Shown here one piece after another: positions 12,367 to 23,550 of a stretch of DNA of 64,000 nt. Origin of the DNA: Glomus cerebriforme. Taxonomy: Eukaryota > Glomeromycota > Glomeromycetes > Glomerales > Glomeraceae. Both the position numbers and the translations under genes were made by a program. The notes beneath the pieces were generated by a model. That model searched no databases, had not been told where the DNA came from, and was given only the letters and a program-made list of their open reading frames with translations. The stretch spans positions 75,846 to 139,845 of the forward strand of contig QKYT01000186.1 in NCBI GenBank assembly GCA_003550305.1, given 5' to 3'. Positions within the stretch are counted from its first letter, which is position 1. Each line of letters opens with the position of its first letter.

Positions 12367-12916
12367 CTTGATAAAATTTGATTTTTTAGAATCGTTATTT
12401 TTTGGAGGAGAATCAGTTATTATCTGAATTGGAGAGTCTGGAAATCTGGGGAGGAACCACCTTTATAACAAATCTGTTCAGTCGTCACTATTCTTGATTA
12501 AGAAGTTTTGCCAAGAAATTATTAAATATTGAGTGGAGGGAATCTTTTGTAAATCGTCATGATGGTGTCATTATTGCAAATGTTTCGTTTTTTTTGGTTT
12601 TTAATTAACATTAAATTGGTCTTTTTTTCCTTTATTTAAGTAAATTAATACTAATAACGTCAATAGTACCGCATCCATCTAATCTATATCTGATATGTGC
12701 GATATGTCATTATGATTTCAGACATGCAAATCTATATTTAAAATTTTGTGTAACCGTTGTGTGAAATTTATCTTAAAATTTATTATTAACATACGATTAA
12801 ACGTACGATTATATGACGTAAGCTAAATTACATAAATAATAATATACATTAAAAGAAATAATTAATTATAAAATTTAAATTAGTTAAACCAAATTTAGTA
12901 ATTATAAATTATTAAT

Positions 12917-13596
12917 TTATTGGGCAAATTCTAAAATTAAATGGAGTTCGCCCCTCTCTCTAAATCCAAATTTGCCTTTTGTTAATTTTAGCCAGGTATC
13001 TATGTAACCTTTAGAGAAAACTTCTGAGAGATTAATATCATCATCACCAATCTATTATAAAAAAAAAATATTTTTTTTTTTATTTAAGGAAGTCGTTTAA
13101 TATTGCAATATTATTTGAGTATACTTACTAAATCATCCCTCAAAATTGTATCTTTGTCCCAAACTTGGACTGCAAGTTTTCTTTGTCCGTTAATATTACT
13201 AATGATTGTTGTATTTTATGTTTTAGATTAATCTAGTCAATAAAATCAAGATTTAATAATAATTAAATTCTTACAATATAAATTGTTCATTATATGTTGG
13301 ATTCAAGTTGTTACTCTTAGGTTTAGTCGATTGAACGTTATGTTTGTCGAGTATAAGTTTAACATAAGGGTCACCTATATTTAAAGGAATAATTCATATT
13401 CAATCGAAGAAATAAATAGAAAACATAATTTTTTAAACGAAAATTTACATACTTTTTCCAAAAATATCTGTATCTTTCAAGTGTCTGGCTTCAACTAAAA
13501 ATTGAATTACTTATTAGATGATTTAATTCTTTTATGAAAACAGATAATATAAAATAAACTCTCACCAATAGTAACTCTAAGTACTCCTTTGGTCAT
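12917..13596 (-). CDS. C2-domain protein, copy 5 of 6
   Basis: Five exons: 13596-13566, 13494-13453, 13374-13275, 13198-13129 and 13051-12917; 125 aa. It carries IEARHLKDTDIFGKSDPYVK or its Val variant at the split codon, LNPTYNEQF, VQVWDKDTILRDDL and GELHLILEF. All acidic positions of the calcium loops are kept. It is closest in sequence to copy 6 (shared KPKS/KPKN segment, NINGQ turn, LTKGK segment before the last strand), so these two look like the most recent duplication in the array. No signal peptide, membrane segment or additional domain. Confidence 0.88.
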
Positions 13597-14866
13597 GTTG
13601 ATAAAAATTTTTTTTTGAATTGTTGGTTATTTGATTAATAGAAATTTTAGGCGACTTTTTGACGGAATATATAGTTATCGTCGAAATTCCCACAATACGG
13701 CAAATTATCGTACATCATCACATCATGATCACTAATACGGAAGGTTTTACAAAGATTTCTTGGCAATCATGAAAACATAATGATGTAAATACTTCAACAC
13801 GCTATTACCGGAATATGTTTTCCATTCAAATTTGAATAAGTTAAATGATTTTGTAATTGTCACCCGATTTTTGCTACAATTTTTGGGAAGAAGTTAGCAA
13901 AAAAGTAGTTGAGATCTATAAAATAAAAAGGGTTGGTAAATGTTCAAATTTTTAATTTTTTACTTTGCATAGGAAGTTTTATGTTTGAGCCTTTAGTTCT
14001 TCGCATAACTACAAAAGGTAATATACCATATTTTCTTATAAAATATTACCATTTAATTGTTTTTAAAGTATTGCGTTTACCTTGTTTGTGCTAATATGCT
14101 TTATTTTCCTGAGAATGGCGGAACATAATTTTATCATAATGATGGAAAATTCTGTGGGACATTGTCTCATATAAAATTCTTTATCAAACCATCTAAAGTT
14201 AGTAACTGAACATACCCTAATATACTCAAAGAATTAATTCAATAATCACATACATCCGGCACTTTTTTATCAACATCTTTCTTGCAGAGGTAATAATCCA
14301 AGGCACACCAAATAGACAACATTTCTCTATTTCAATGATGACTCGCTGATGTTAACTAGAAGACTCCTTTTATATTTAATAAATCAAATAAATTCTGTGC
14401 AATGAATCAGCCGGTTGATAGCTTGCTTCTGATAGACTCTGCCACAGAATGCTTAGCTGTCGGTAAATAATCGATCTTCTCTTTATATATAACACAGAAA
14501 CTCATTTGGTTAGATAAAATTAGACTGACTTTCATATCACAATTATAATACTATGTTATGATGCCACTTATATCATGTTTAGATCAGAATTTTTTGAATC
14601 AACCCCAATATGGTTAAATAATTGCGGATTATCCGGATAGGCGGCTGCGTTTTTATATTCTCCTATTTTTGATTGTTTCTATAAAATATCCCACGTACAT
14701 TGAACATAACAAATAAGTAAGCACTATGATACTCAAGAATGTTCTATCTGATTATCAGGATAGCATAGAATAATTGGAATATGCTATAATGCACATCTTT
14801 TTATTTTTGAATTATGCGATAAATATTTTTTTTAATGAATTGAATATATACATTGATCAAAATAAA
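13597..14866. other. Spacer between C2 copies 5 and 6
   Basis: About 1.27 kb, AT-rich, no supported exon, RNA gene or repeat structure seen on either strand. Confidence 0.5.
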
Positions 14867-15521
14867 TTATTTCGGAGCGAATTCCAAAATTAAATGAAGT
14901 TCCCCTTTGCTTCTGAATCCAAGTTTTCCTTTTGTCAAATTAACCCAAATATCTACATAACCTCTAGAGAAAACTTCGGAAAGCTTAATATTATCTTCGC
15001 CAATCTATTTAAATATATACACATATATATAAATGGAAATTTGGTTTGTATAAAATATTCATAATTTGTCCTTACTAAATCATCATCTCCAAATGTATCT
15101 TTGTCCCAAACTTGAACTTCGAGTTTTTTTTGGCCGTTAATGTTGCTACAAGACAAATTGACTTAGTTATGGTCAAATAAAACATAATTTTAACACATAA
15201 TTAAATTTCTTACAAGATAAAATATTCATTATATGTAGGGTTCAAATCTTCATTTTTGGGTTTAGTCGATTGAAAGTTGTGTTTATCAAGGATAAGTTTA
15301 ACATATGGGTCACCTACATTCAAAGAAAATCAAATTTATCATCTAACAAAGAATTAATGGAAATAGAACTGAAAATATACATACTTTTACCAATAAGATC
15401 TTCATCCTTCAAGTTTCTAGCTTCAACTAATTAATTTATAGAAGATGAGCTTTTTTCTTATGAATGATAATAATATAAATCAATTCTAACCTACTGTAAC
15501 CTTAAGAATTCCTTGAGTCAT
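14867..15521 (-). CDS. C2-domain protein, copy 6 of 6
   Basis: Five exons: 15521-15491, 15426-15385, 15313-15214, 15145-15076 and 15004-14867; 126 aa. Motifs are VEARNLKDEDLIGKSDPYVK, LNPTYNEYF, VQVWDKDTFGDDDL and GELHLILEF. The calcium-loop aspartates are complete. It ends in APK rather than the A/AY/AQ endings of the other copies. Being the outermost (5'-most on the minus strand) member, it has its own 540-bp upstream region before the flotillin gene. Like the others it is a bare C2 domain. The first donor is the non-consensus GTTAGA but still GT-AG. Confidence 0.87.
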
Positions 15522-16061
15522 GTTAAGAAAAAATTTTCAAGTTTCAGAATTGTAACGACTATTTTATATAAACCTGAATAATATTTTTATTCCGAAAGTT
15601 ATAATCTAACTATTTATATCTCTTATCTCATGTATCTCCACATCTAAACTTGATCCCCAGTTTCGGACTTGAATGTTTTAAGCATCATTTAATAGTAATT
15701 ATATCAGATGCTTAGTAATCAATTGTTAAAAAATATATATATACGTTCTAATTCACTTATTAAATATGTGAATTCATTGAAAAAAGCTGTAATGTTATCT
15801 TTAATGGAATTTAGATAGAATGTCAGTATATAATTTGGTTTTATTGCTCGCGTTAAAAGCCGATTTTCATGCTATCTTTTATTTTTACAAATTTTAAAGT
15901 CGACTCATTTATTGTATTACATTATGTTCATTCTCTATATTTTTCTTGCTTACACTTTATTTTTATTAGCGGATAAAATGGAAGGAGTCATTATCAACGA
16001 ATAAATAATACTTATAATTTTATTTAATAATACAATGTAATAAATTAAATTTTACATAAAA
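15522..16061. other. Intergenic between C2 copy 6 and flotillin
   Basis: AT-rich; presumably the copy 6 promoter and the flotillin 3' region. Nothing else seen. Confidence 0.5.
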
Positions 16062-17607
16062 TTAATCATTCTTTGAATAAGATGAACTAGATGCATTTGC
16101 CAACCAATTTGGAGGACTAATACCAGTTTGTTCTTGAATGGTAGATAAGAGGGGAGGTAAAGATTGGAAAATATTTGATATGGGATTATCAGATTGAACA
16201 CTTTGTTCTCCTGTATTCCAAACAGTAATTTTAGGATTTAATCCTTTAATGGCACCGGCATTTTCTTTAGCCAATTCTTGGTACACACTACGTTCAACCA
16301 TAATATATTGGAGAGCAGCATGTTTATCCCCGCCAAAAGATTGCATCAAATTTTTAATCCCTTCAGCTTGAGCATTATAAACAGATAATAAACCTTCTGC
16401 TTCTTTTTGTTCCTTATAAAGTTTAGCTTCAGCTTCCTTTTGTTTTTCATAAAGTTTAGCGTTAGCTTTCGCCTTAGCTGCTTCAAATTCTGCAGTAGCT
16501 TTTGCAACGTATTCTACACGTAAACGTTCTGTTTCAGATAATAATCTACGTTCTTCTACTTGTTTTTGTAATTCAGATTCTCGCATTTTTGCTGCTTGTG
16601 ATGCTTCGATTGCTGCTATTTTTGTTGACCTTTCAAATTCTGATTTTTTGGTGGATAAATTCATTTCTGCTTCTGCAACTGATACCTTACGCTCATTCTC
16701 GACTTGAATTGTTTCCGCTTCAATTTTTGAAGTTTCTCTTCTCTATAAAAATTTAACGAAGAAAAAAGTCTAAACAATTTAAGAAAACTTAGATATAAAT
16801 ATATATTTTTTTTTTTTAAAAAAAAAATTGAAATTTTCTTACAGTTAATCCATCTCGTTCCTTTACACCAACATCACCCTTATATTTAGCTTCAGCTACA
16901 TCAATCTTTGCTTGATTTACTGCACCTGATTGAGTTTTCGCTCGCTAAAGTAAATTAGAATTTTAATTTATCGCAAATTTAAACAAAATAAATATTTACT
17001 GTTATAGATCATTTATCTTACCATGTAAGAAAAATATTCAGAACCTGGAGTATCGTGAAGCTGTTTAACATTTGCATTATAAATGAACAAACCAAATTGA
17101 TCCAATTCAGCCTGAACACTTTTAATTACGTTATCTTTGAAGCCTTTTCTTTCTTGAAACATTTCTTCCATAGTCATACCAGCTGCTATAACTCTAGTTT
17201 CACCTTCAATAATACCTTTGACTAAATCTTTAACATGCTCGCTATTCTTGTCAGTTTGTGACAATAACCTTGCATATTTTTCTAATGCTTTTGGTTCATC
17301 TTTTGGCCCAATTGTGAATACGGCTGGTAAATTGAATTCCAATTTTTCTGCACTCATTGCTTGTAATTGTAATGTATAATTTGATGGAGTTAGGTCTATG
17401 AAAATAGACCGTTGACTAAAAATTAATAAAGTTCATCTTAGTTTTTCTTTTTAATTTTTATGGAAATTAAAGGAAGAATAAGAAAATTACTAACCCCGGC
17501 CAAACAAAGCCTTTCTTGGATAAATTAATATCATCGATGAAAGCCCCGGTTTTTACCAGATATTGATTTGAATTACTAGGATGATAATATATTTTTTTAT
17601 GAAGAGG
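16062..17607 (-). CDS. Flotillin-like protein (SPFH/band 7), first exon unresolved
   Basis: Scaffold of sterol-rich membrane microdomains. Recognisable exons: 17607-17495, 17415-17022, 16944-16843 and 16742-16062, giving 429 aa of continuous protein with matching phases. It starts with the flotillin N-terminus ([19 protein letters not shown]), then the SPFH core ([71 protein letters not shown]). Next comes the long Ala/Glu/Lys-rich coiled-coil arm with repeated EA-rich turns (about residues 175-320) and a C-terminal flotillin tail. No initiator ATG lies in the first exon listed, and a TAG precedes it in frame. One more short upstream exon in phase 0 is therefore required; I could not place it with a valid donor. 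Length already equals a typical flotillin, so the missing piece is probably only Met plus a few residues. Confidence 0.9.
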
Positions 17608-19241
17608 CTAAAATGAAAACAAATGGTAACTTTTAATTAATTACAAGAATAAATACCTAATTCTATACATCGCATTTGTTCGTTTGAATGAAGATTTTCT
17701 GCAGCACAATTTATATGTAAAATATTTGTCACACGTGTCACACTTTCTGTGTTTCTATTAATAGCCTTTTATTTTTAAAAGCTGATTATAATGGTACAGC
17801 AAATAAAATGAATTCAAACAGCAACCAATTTATGTCGTTGAATTTTCTTTAGGAATTTTAACAGAATTAATTCGTAATCTGTGTAACAATCGGAGAAAAT
17901 TGTTAATTTTAATTGATGCCGATCAGGGATAATTATATATATTATTTTATATATTAAACCAAAAAGTGCAAGAATCTCTCTTGCCATATATCTAACAGTA
18001 CTAATTAAACACTATCCTAAATAAGTGACCATGAGGACCATAATGTCTCTTTAATTCATAATTTATATAAGAATTGGAGACTGATTATATTAAAAATTAG
18101 GGGACTTTACTATTGTATTTACTATAGTTTTTTCAAAAATCCTAGAATTTCAGATTCTTCTATAATAAAGACATGTGATTTATATCTCATGTGATTAGGC
18201 ACGTGATGATATACAAATTTCAAAAAACCGAAATTATACTTCCCACCAAAAAGAAAATTTGTATTATGCGGCTTTTCAAAGAAGGAAATTCAAGTGCTAA
18301 TCCAATTTTTTCATATTTGATTTCCTCTGATTCTTAAATGGATCACTAATTAAATACGCAAAGTTCGTATAAATTTTGTATAAATTGTATAATTTTGTTT
18401 AAAATACTTTGAATATTTTAATCAATAGTAGAATCATCATCATGGAAGTATTGAATATTTTGATCTTAAAATTATATAAAATGTAATACATAATAATATT
18501 AATATTATAATAATCCTTTTCAGTAAAAAATAAATGAATATAATTGATATATTAACTCATTAAAAAGAACTTTCAAAATTGTTGTGACGTGACTTATAAG
18601 AAAATAACGTTGTGTTATTTTATATTCTGATGATGTTTCTACTCAAAGAAAATCATCACGTTATCAAAAATTATTACACATGCAATAGGAAAAAAATATA
18701 TTTCTGAAAAAACGCACGTCACATTTACAGAGACTGTTGTAAAATTAAAAATTGGATTAAATTCTTTGGATCAGCATTCAATATGTCGAGCACAATTATA
18801 GCAATACGGAGTAGTGGGAAGGAACTACCATTCATATGGTCAGGCATTTTTGTCATGTTTTATCCCTCCCTTTAAACGTCCACTACTCCGATATATTTTA
18901 TCGCATTCATTTTTATTTAAGGTCATGCCTTATGAAATTAATATTAGGTAATATATGTCACTGCCCTTAAGCCAGCCTCTTTTTAATGTGTTATTCATAT
19001 TACAAAATAATAAAGAATTTGATTTACTTAATGATGCAAATACAGTAGACAGAATGAATAGGTTAATAAATGCATGATTTTAAATATTGTTTTATTGTTT
19101 CTTTTAAACTTGTTGTTCATCACTCGGATCTTTCAACGAAATTGTAATTCCAAGCATTTTAAGCTAATTTAGGATAAATAATTCGAAGTTACTAATGTGA
19201 ATCAGAAACTAAGAACATAAGATTTAGAGTCATAGACAATA
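17608..19241. other. Intergenic upstream of flotillin
   Basis: About 1.6 kb, AT-rich. It must hold the missing first flotillin exon and promoter near 17640-17750. Beyond that I see only the small inverted repeat at 18807-18890. Confidence 0.5.
18807..18890. repeat. 84-bp element bounded by an 11-bp perfect inverted repeat
   Basis: CGGAGTAGTGG at 18807-18817 and its exact reverse complement at 18880-18890. The interior contains pyrimidine-rich TATCCCTCCC and no open frame. It could be a very small MITE or the end pair of a decayed element. Confidence 0.5.
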
Positions 19242-20240
19242 TCACAGGAAGGTATGGTAAGAGGGGTTAGAAGGTTTGTTTGTAGGTAGTTTCCTATTTG
19301 TCAGGTCTTCATATATAGAGCGTGAATATTTATCAAAGGAATCATCAATGTAATTTACATTTACTTCGTTTTGGACCATACGCAATTCATTTATGACCAT
19401 ATGCATATTACCCGTAACTTTACGCACTTTAATTGTGTCAAACAAAAATTCAATCACTTTGTCACGGGTCTTGGAAAATGCGTTGTAGGCATCATCCTTA
19501 CTTAGATAATCCCTTACCGCATCGGCGCATCGCGGTATTTTGCGTTTTGACCAAGAAATATTTTACCTTTGGAGTTGTTAACTCCACTAGTAAGGAATCG
19601 CAAGTTACTTTCATCATTAATTATTTTTTTGAGTTTATCAAAAACATCTGGATTGTCTAATATATAATTAACTATTTTTTGGCCAACTTCTCCCATGTTT
19701 CTAAGGTAATTTGGAAGAATTTGTGCTTCAAAAACATGGTTAGCTTCTAATATGCTATCAACTTTAAAGGATTTATCAGATTCGTCAAATGTTCTGACAT
19801 CTTTTAACTTTTTTTAGTCTATATCCCCTGTAGTGGGTTATATTCAAATACAGGGGTTTCACCATCGGCACTTGTAGCAGTGTTTCGATAAGTTGTAGTC
19901 TTGGATTTTTCGTGGTGATGTTGGTGGTGTTGTTGGTTGTGGTATTGATGGTTTTGATGTTGTTGGTTTTGATGTCGGTATAAATGCTTCCATACAACGA
20001 TTTTCGACACAAATCTGGTCTAACTTAAGTTTCACAACAATATAAACCTATTGGACAACAATATTCAATTTCATTCCCGCAACAAAAATAATTCAATGGG
20101 CAACAATGACTGTTACCACAAGAAGAAACACATATTGTAGCCCTTTCTTATGGTTGGAGAATACTTTAACAGTATGAGTTTTTTCATCAAGTAATTTGCC
20201 TCCTCCCCATTTCAAGAACGTCGTAGCAAAAGTATAATTG
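19242..20240 (-). pseudogene. Decayed secreted-protein-like gene with cysteine-rich (granulin-like) segment
   Basis: Several protein-like blocks lie in order on the minus strand but in different frames. First (about 20237-20150) is a block containing FLKWGGGKLLDEK. Second (about 20135-20025) is a Cys-rich block with paired cysteines (HCCPLNYFCCGN, YCCPIGLYCC) that ends in a stop. Third is a Thr/Pro or His/Gln-rich low-complexity stretch, about 20010-19850. Fourth (about 19800-19520) is a block with ANHVFEAQILPNYL. The last block runs to a stop at 19242. Within it a near-perfect 8-nt duplication (CGCATCGG/CGCATCGC at 19518-19533) shifts the frame. The HVFEAQ block resembles the C-terminal region of large fungal GH18 chitinase-like proteins, a resemblance from memory and not certain. 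With three or more breaks and no splice solution found, I call it a pseudogene. Confidence 0.55.
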
Positions 20241-20970
20241 CTGAATTATAATGATGAAATAAGTATTAACATTAGATTTTTCCTCATTATGTATTATACT
20301 TAATTTTTGTGGGTATGAATTAGTATAGAAAGAAACAAAATTTGAAAATAATATGTTTGTAACAAAAAAAAAAAATATTTATGGGGTGTACTCCTTGTTT
20401 CAAATCACGATAAAATAATGTTCGTTCATCAGATCACATTTGAAATGATATGTATAAATAAGGTTAGCATCAACGACATTAATTATTCATAAAATTGTTA
20501 GATCAAGGAAATGCTCAAAGAAAGGTCATATTTTAAGATTAGTGAAAGCTTCAATTACTGCGCATATGTTTAACTTAATAGTTAAGACTAGCAATAAATA
20601 TTATGCGTCCATTTTATTAAAATAACAAAAAATTATGCCAATTATTTTTTCGTCTTCGCTTGTGAAATAAAGTATGAGAAGGAGTATGCAATTACTTATT
20701 TGTTTATTCCCTAAAAAAAGGTTTAAAAAAATAAATCCTAACTTTATCTAATTGAAAATTATGGATAAAAAAGAGTTAAATATAAGGTTTGTCTGATTTA
20801 CAACACTTACCATTGATTCTTCAGTCCCATTAACTTGTATTGTTCGCAGAATTTTAAATTTCTGAATCAATTCATTTATGTAAATGTTAGTCTCGAGATC
20901 CACCAGTCTGTGTAACCTACAACTTATTTAAATCATCATTTTCGCGTTTTTTTATTACTATTCGTTAGTC
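20241..20970. other. Intergenic upstream of Psf3
   Basis: AT-rich, no supported feature. Part may be unrecognised 5' sequence of the decayed gene to the left. Confidence 0.45.
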
Positions 20971-21992
20971 ATGTATCCGTCACAAACAGTTGAAGAATTC
21001 TTTGCCAGAGAAACAGTTAAGTTTAATCTATTTAATAATCACATTATGTCTTTCCATAAGAATTGCACATATAAACATCTTTGATATTTAGAAAATTCCG
21101 ATAAAATTCGACCGAAATGTTCTTGGCCTTGGAAATTTAATTGGAAAGGATAAAACTAAAGTATGTATGAAATCTTCCCCTTTTTTTAAAAAAAAAAAAA
21201 AAGAAAAATTATCTCAAAATTATCAACTTTATAGGAAATATTGAAAGATCAAATTTATGAACTTCCATTCTATATTGCAGAAGAACTTATCATAAAGTAA
21301 CTCAAAGTTTATTTCAAAGATATTTTTTTGTTTTAATATAATTCCAATTTAACTTATTGTTATTATAGAGAAATTGCAACATTACAATTACCAAAAATGT
21401 TTGGAAATGATGTTATAAATGCATTAAAAGTTACCCCTATTGATATAAATTTGAGAAACTATTGTCCTCAATTCTATACATTCGCATCATATTACGTTTT
21501 ATTGTATCCTTTTTTTTTTGTATTTGTTTTTGTATTAAACCAACTGAAATTACTTTTAAATTAATCTTTGATCTAAAAAAAGATGGCAAGATGTTATAAA
21601 TCGGGAATATCAACGTTATGGTGATGAAAGACAGCATCAGTTAGATTCAACTAAAATACAAGAATTCTTGGATATTCTTAAACGGGTATGCTGTAATATT
21701 TGTTATTTAATTATCATCAATCGCTTTTAAATTAATATTTCATGATTGTTTCCTAGAGTAAAATCGATCGAGCTGTGGAAATAATGAATAGAGCAAAACG
21801 TTTTTTTGAGGACCATAATGATTTTTTAGAGAGATTGGATGATGAAGAAAAAAGAAGTATGTAATTAAAATTTAATTTTTGTAGGTATGAGAAAAAGTTT
21901 AACTTGATTTTTTTTAATGAACAGTGTTTGAAGAACAGAGACAAGTATGTGAAGAAACCTATGTGGATTATACAAAGCTTTGTACATTATAA
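20971..21992 (+). CDS. PSF3: GINS complex subunit Psf3
   Basis: One of the four GINS subunits, which with Cdc45 and MCM form the CMG replicative helicase. Seven exons: 20971-21015, 21092-21160, 21235-21296, 21369-21503, 21583-21685, 21757-21856 and 21925-21992; 193 aa, phases consistent. The N-terminus has the short B-domain (SQTVEEFFARE, then IPIKFDRNVLGLGNLIGKD), matching the Psf3 consensus with a conserved leucine-glycine pair. Next is ELPFYIAEELI, the 'LP.W.A..L' element, followed by the A-domain helices (LQLPKMFGNDVINALKVTP, LRNYCPQFYTF). The C-terminus is a Glu/Lys-rich helical end, RAKRFFEDHNDFLERLDDEEK. Length is typical for Psf3 (about 190-220 aa). Several exons are under 70 nt and two acceptors lie in A-rich runs, so exon edges could shift by a few residues. 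Confidence 0.87.
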
Positions 21993-22527
21993 AAAAAACC
22001 AGGAAAGATAAGTGATAGTATGTATAGAATATATACAAATTTTGTTACCGTTAACAACCTTTATTAATTTCTAATAAAGATAAGAAGAATTTAAATTTTT
22101 GAATTGATTTTAAAATTAATAGCAATATGTATACTAGGTCATACATAAACTGTTCTTAACTTCATCGTTCAATTTGAATATAAATTAATCTGCTAACACA
22201 ATCTCAGAATTCCTACTAAATTAAAATGTTGTTAGAAAGTATCATATCCCAAATAATATTTTATGTTTAAATAATTTAACTAAAGTGTCAACTTACCTTT
22301 ATAAAGATGATAATTAAATTTGACAATAATCCTCATTCAATTATCAAAAATTGTCATTAAAATAAACAACAAATAAAAATAATATTATGCATTTATTGTA
22401 TTTATATATTAGGTTCTTTGATTTTGCGAAAACAAAAGTGTTTGTCTAATTAATTCGTTCCTAAGTCAAAATAAGATAAAATAAATATTAAAAAGATTTG
22501 TCAAATGCAAATGGGATATTATTTATA

Positions 22528-23047
22528 TTACCTTTTTTTGAAATCATATACTAAATCATCTAATCCAAACATACTAGATGATTGATCAAATTCATCTCTG
22601 TATTGTTTACTTCGATTTTTTGCTGGTTGACTATAAAAAGAATTAAAGTGTAAATAAATTTTAACTAAAAGAAGAAATTGTTTTAAATATCTTCATTTGT
22701 TCTTACTTGGCTGACATTCCTTCGATAGTTATCATCAAACTTGTATTAGATTCTTTACCACTACCAGGCCCTGTAGTAGCATTCATTTGTGGAGTAGAAC
22801 TAACTTTACAATTTGTTACTTGAAATTTATGACTCAAAGAATTAACATCAACGACACTTTCGCCATCTTCACCAAGGTTCACCAAAACATATGAATCTTT
22901 AGGTACGTCTGAGGGAAAAGGTTCATCGTCAAACACATAATGAACTACTGGGTGTTTCCAACACTGTTGTAATTGATCATGAATTACAACAAACTGTGGA
23001 ACAGTTGAGGGTCCTGAAGGTGCTGTAGTAGATGGAGATTGTTGCAT
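22528..23047 (-). CDS. Conserved-looking small protein, family not recognised
   Basis: Two exons, 23047-22707 and 22630-22528, 147 aa; an Asn codon is split across the intron. The N-terminus is Ser/Thr/Pro-rich (about 15 residues). Then comes a compact domain with FVVIHDQLQQCWKHPVVHY, FDDEPFP, SYVLVNLGEDGESVVDVNSL and KFQVTNCKV. After a Gly/Ser linker the protein ends in a charged tail with SSSMFGLDDLVYDFKKR. The hydrophobic/acidic pattern looks like a folded alpha/beta domain plus a short linear motif, not random coding. No signal peptide or membrane span. The stop follows an AAAAAAAGGTAA that could also be a splice donor, so the C-terminus may extend. It is convergent with PSF3 and divergent from the transporter gene. 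Confidence 0.7.
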
Positions 23048-23550
23048 TGTTATTAAAATACTTTTATGTATATAAGTAAAGATATTGTGGCTCAGTCGGT
23101 TTATTTATGTCCCGTTCCACACGCTTCAATGAATATTTAAATATCCCGTTTCACATGCCGAAAACAAATTTCCATATTAAGTTTAAAGCCTTTCAAAAAC
23201 CTATATATTTGTTTCGAGCGAACTTAATTTTGCTGCAATGGAAATAAAAAACTTATCATACAAAATTTAACCTCTTTTTTTTGATCATCCAAGTTGATCT
23301 TATTATTACTAATTAACGAGTTCGATTTTACGTTGAAGCATAAAAAAAAGCTTCGTTTTGCGAGTAATCGTTCTCAGCTTTTTATTTTAAATTTAAAAAC
23401 TTTCTTTTAGAAATGTCAACGGGATAGTTTTACAATACTTTTCTAAGATAAAAACTAAAAAAAAAAGCCTAAAGGCTTTATATATTTTATAAGAGGAAAT
23501 TGAGGAATTAAACTTTACTTTTTTCGAAAAAAAATTTTAAGACAATTAAG
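23048..23550. promoter_or_regulatory. Shared divergent promoter region
   Basis: 503 bp separate the start codons of the small minus-strand protein and the transporter. It contains a loose direct repeat, TCCCGTTCCACACGC (23110-23124) and ATCCCGTTTCACATGC (about 23143-23158), the only non-AT-rich words here, which could be a regulatory site. No TATA assignment made. Confidence 0.4.

Noticed and set aside
14953..15156. 67-codon minus-strand frame
   Set aside because: Reads exon 4 of C2 copy 6 into its intron; the spliced model explains the conserved part.
16502..16756. 84-codon plus-strand hydrophobic frame
   Set aside because: Antisense to the Glu/Lys-rich coiled coil of flotillin; antisense of such codons is always hydrophobic.
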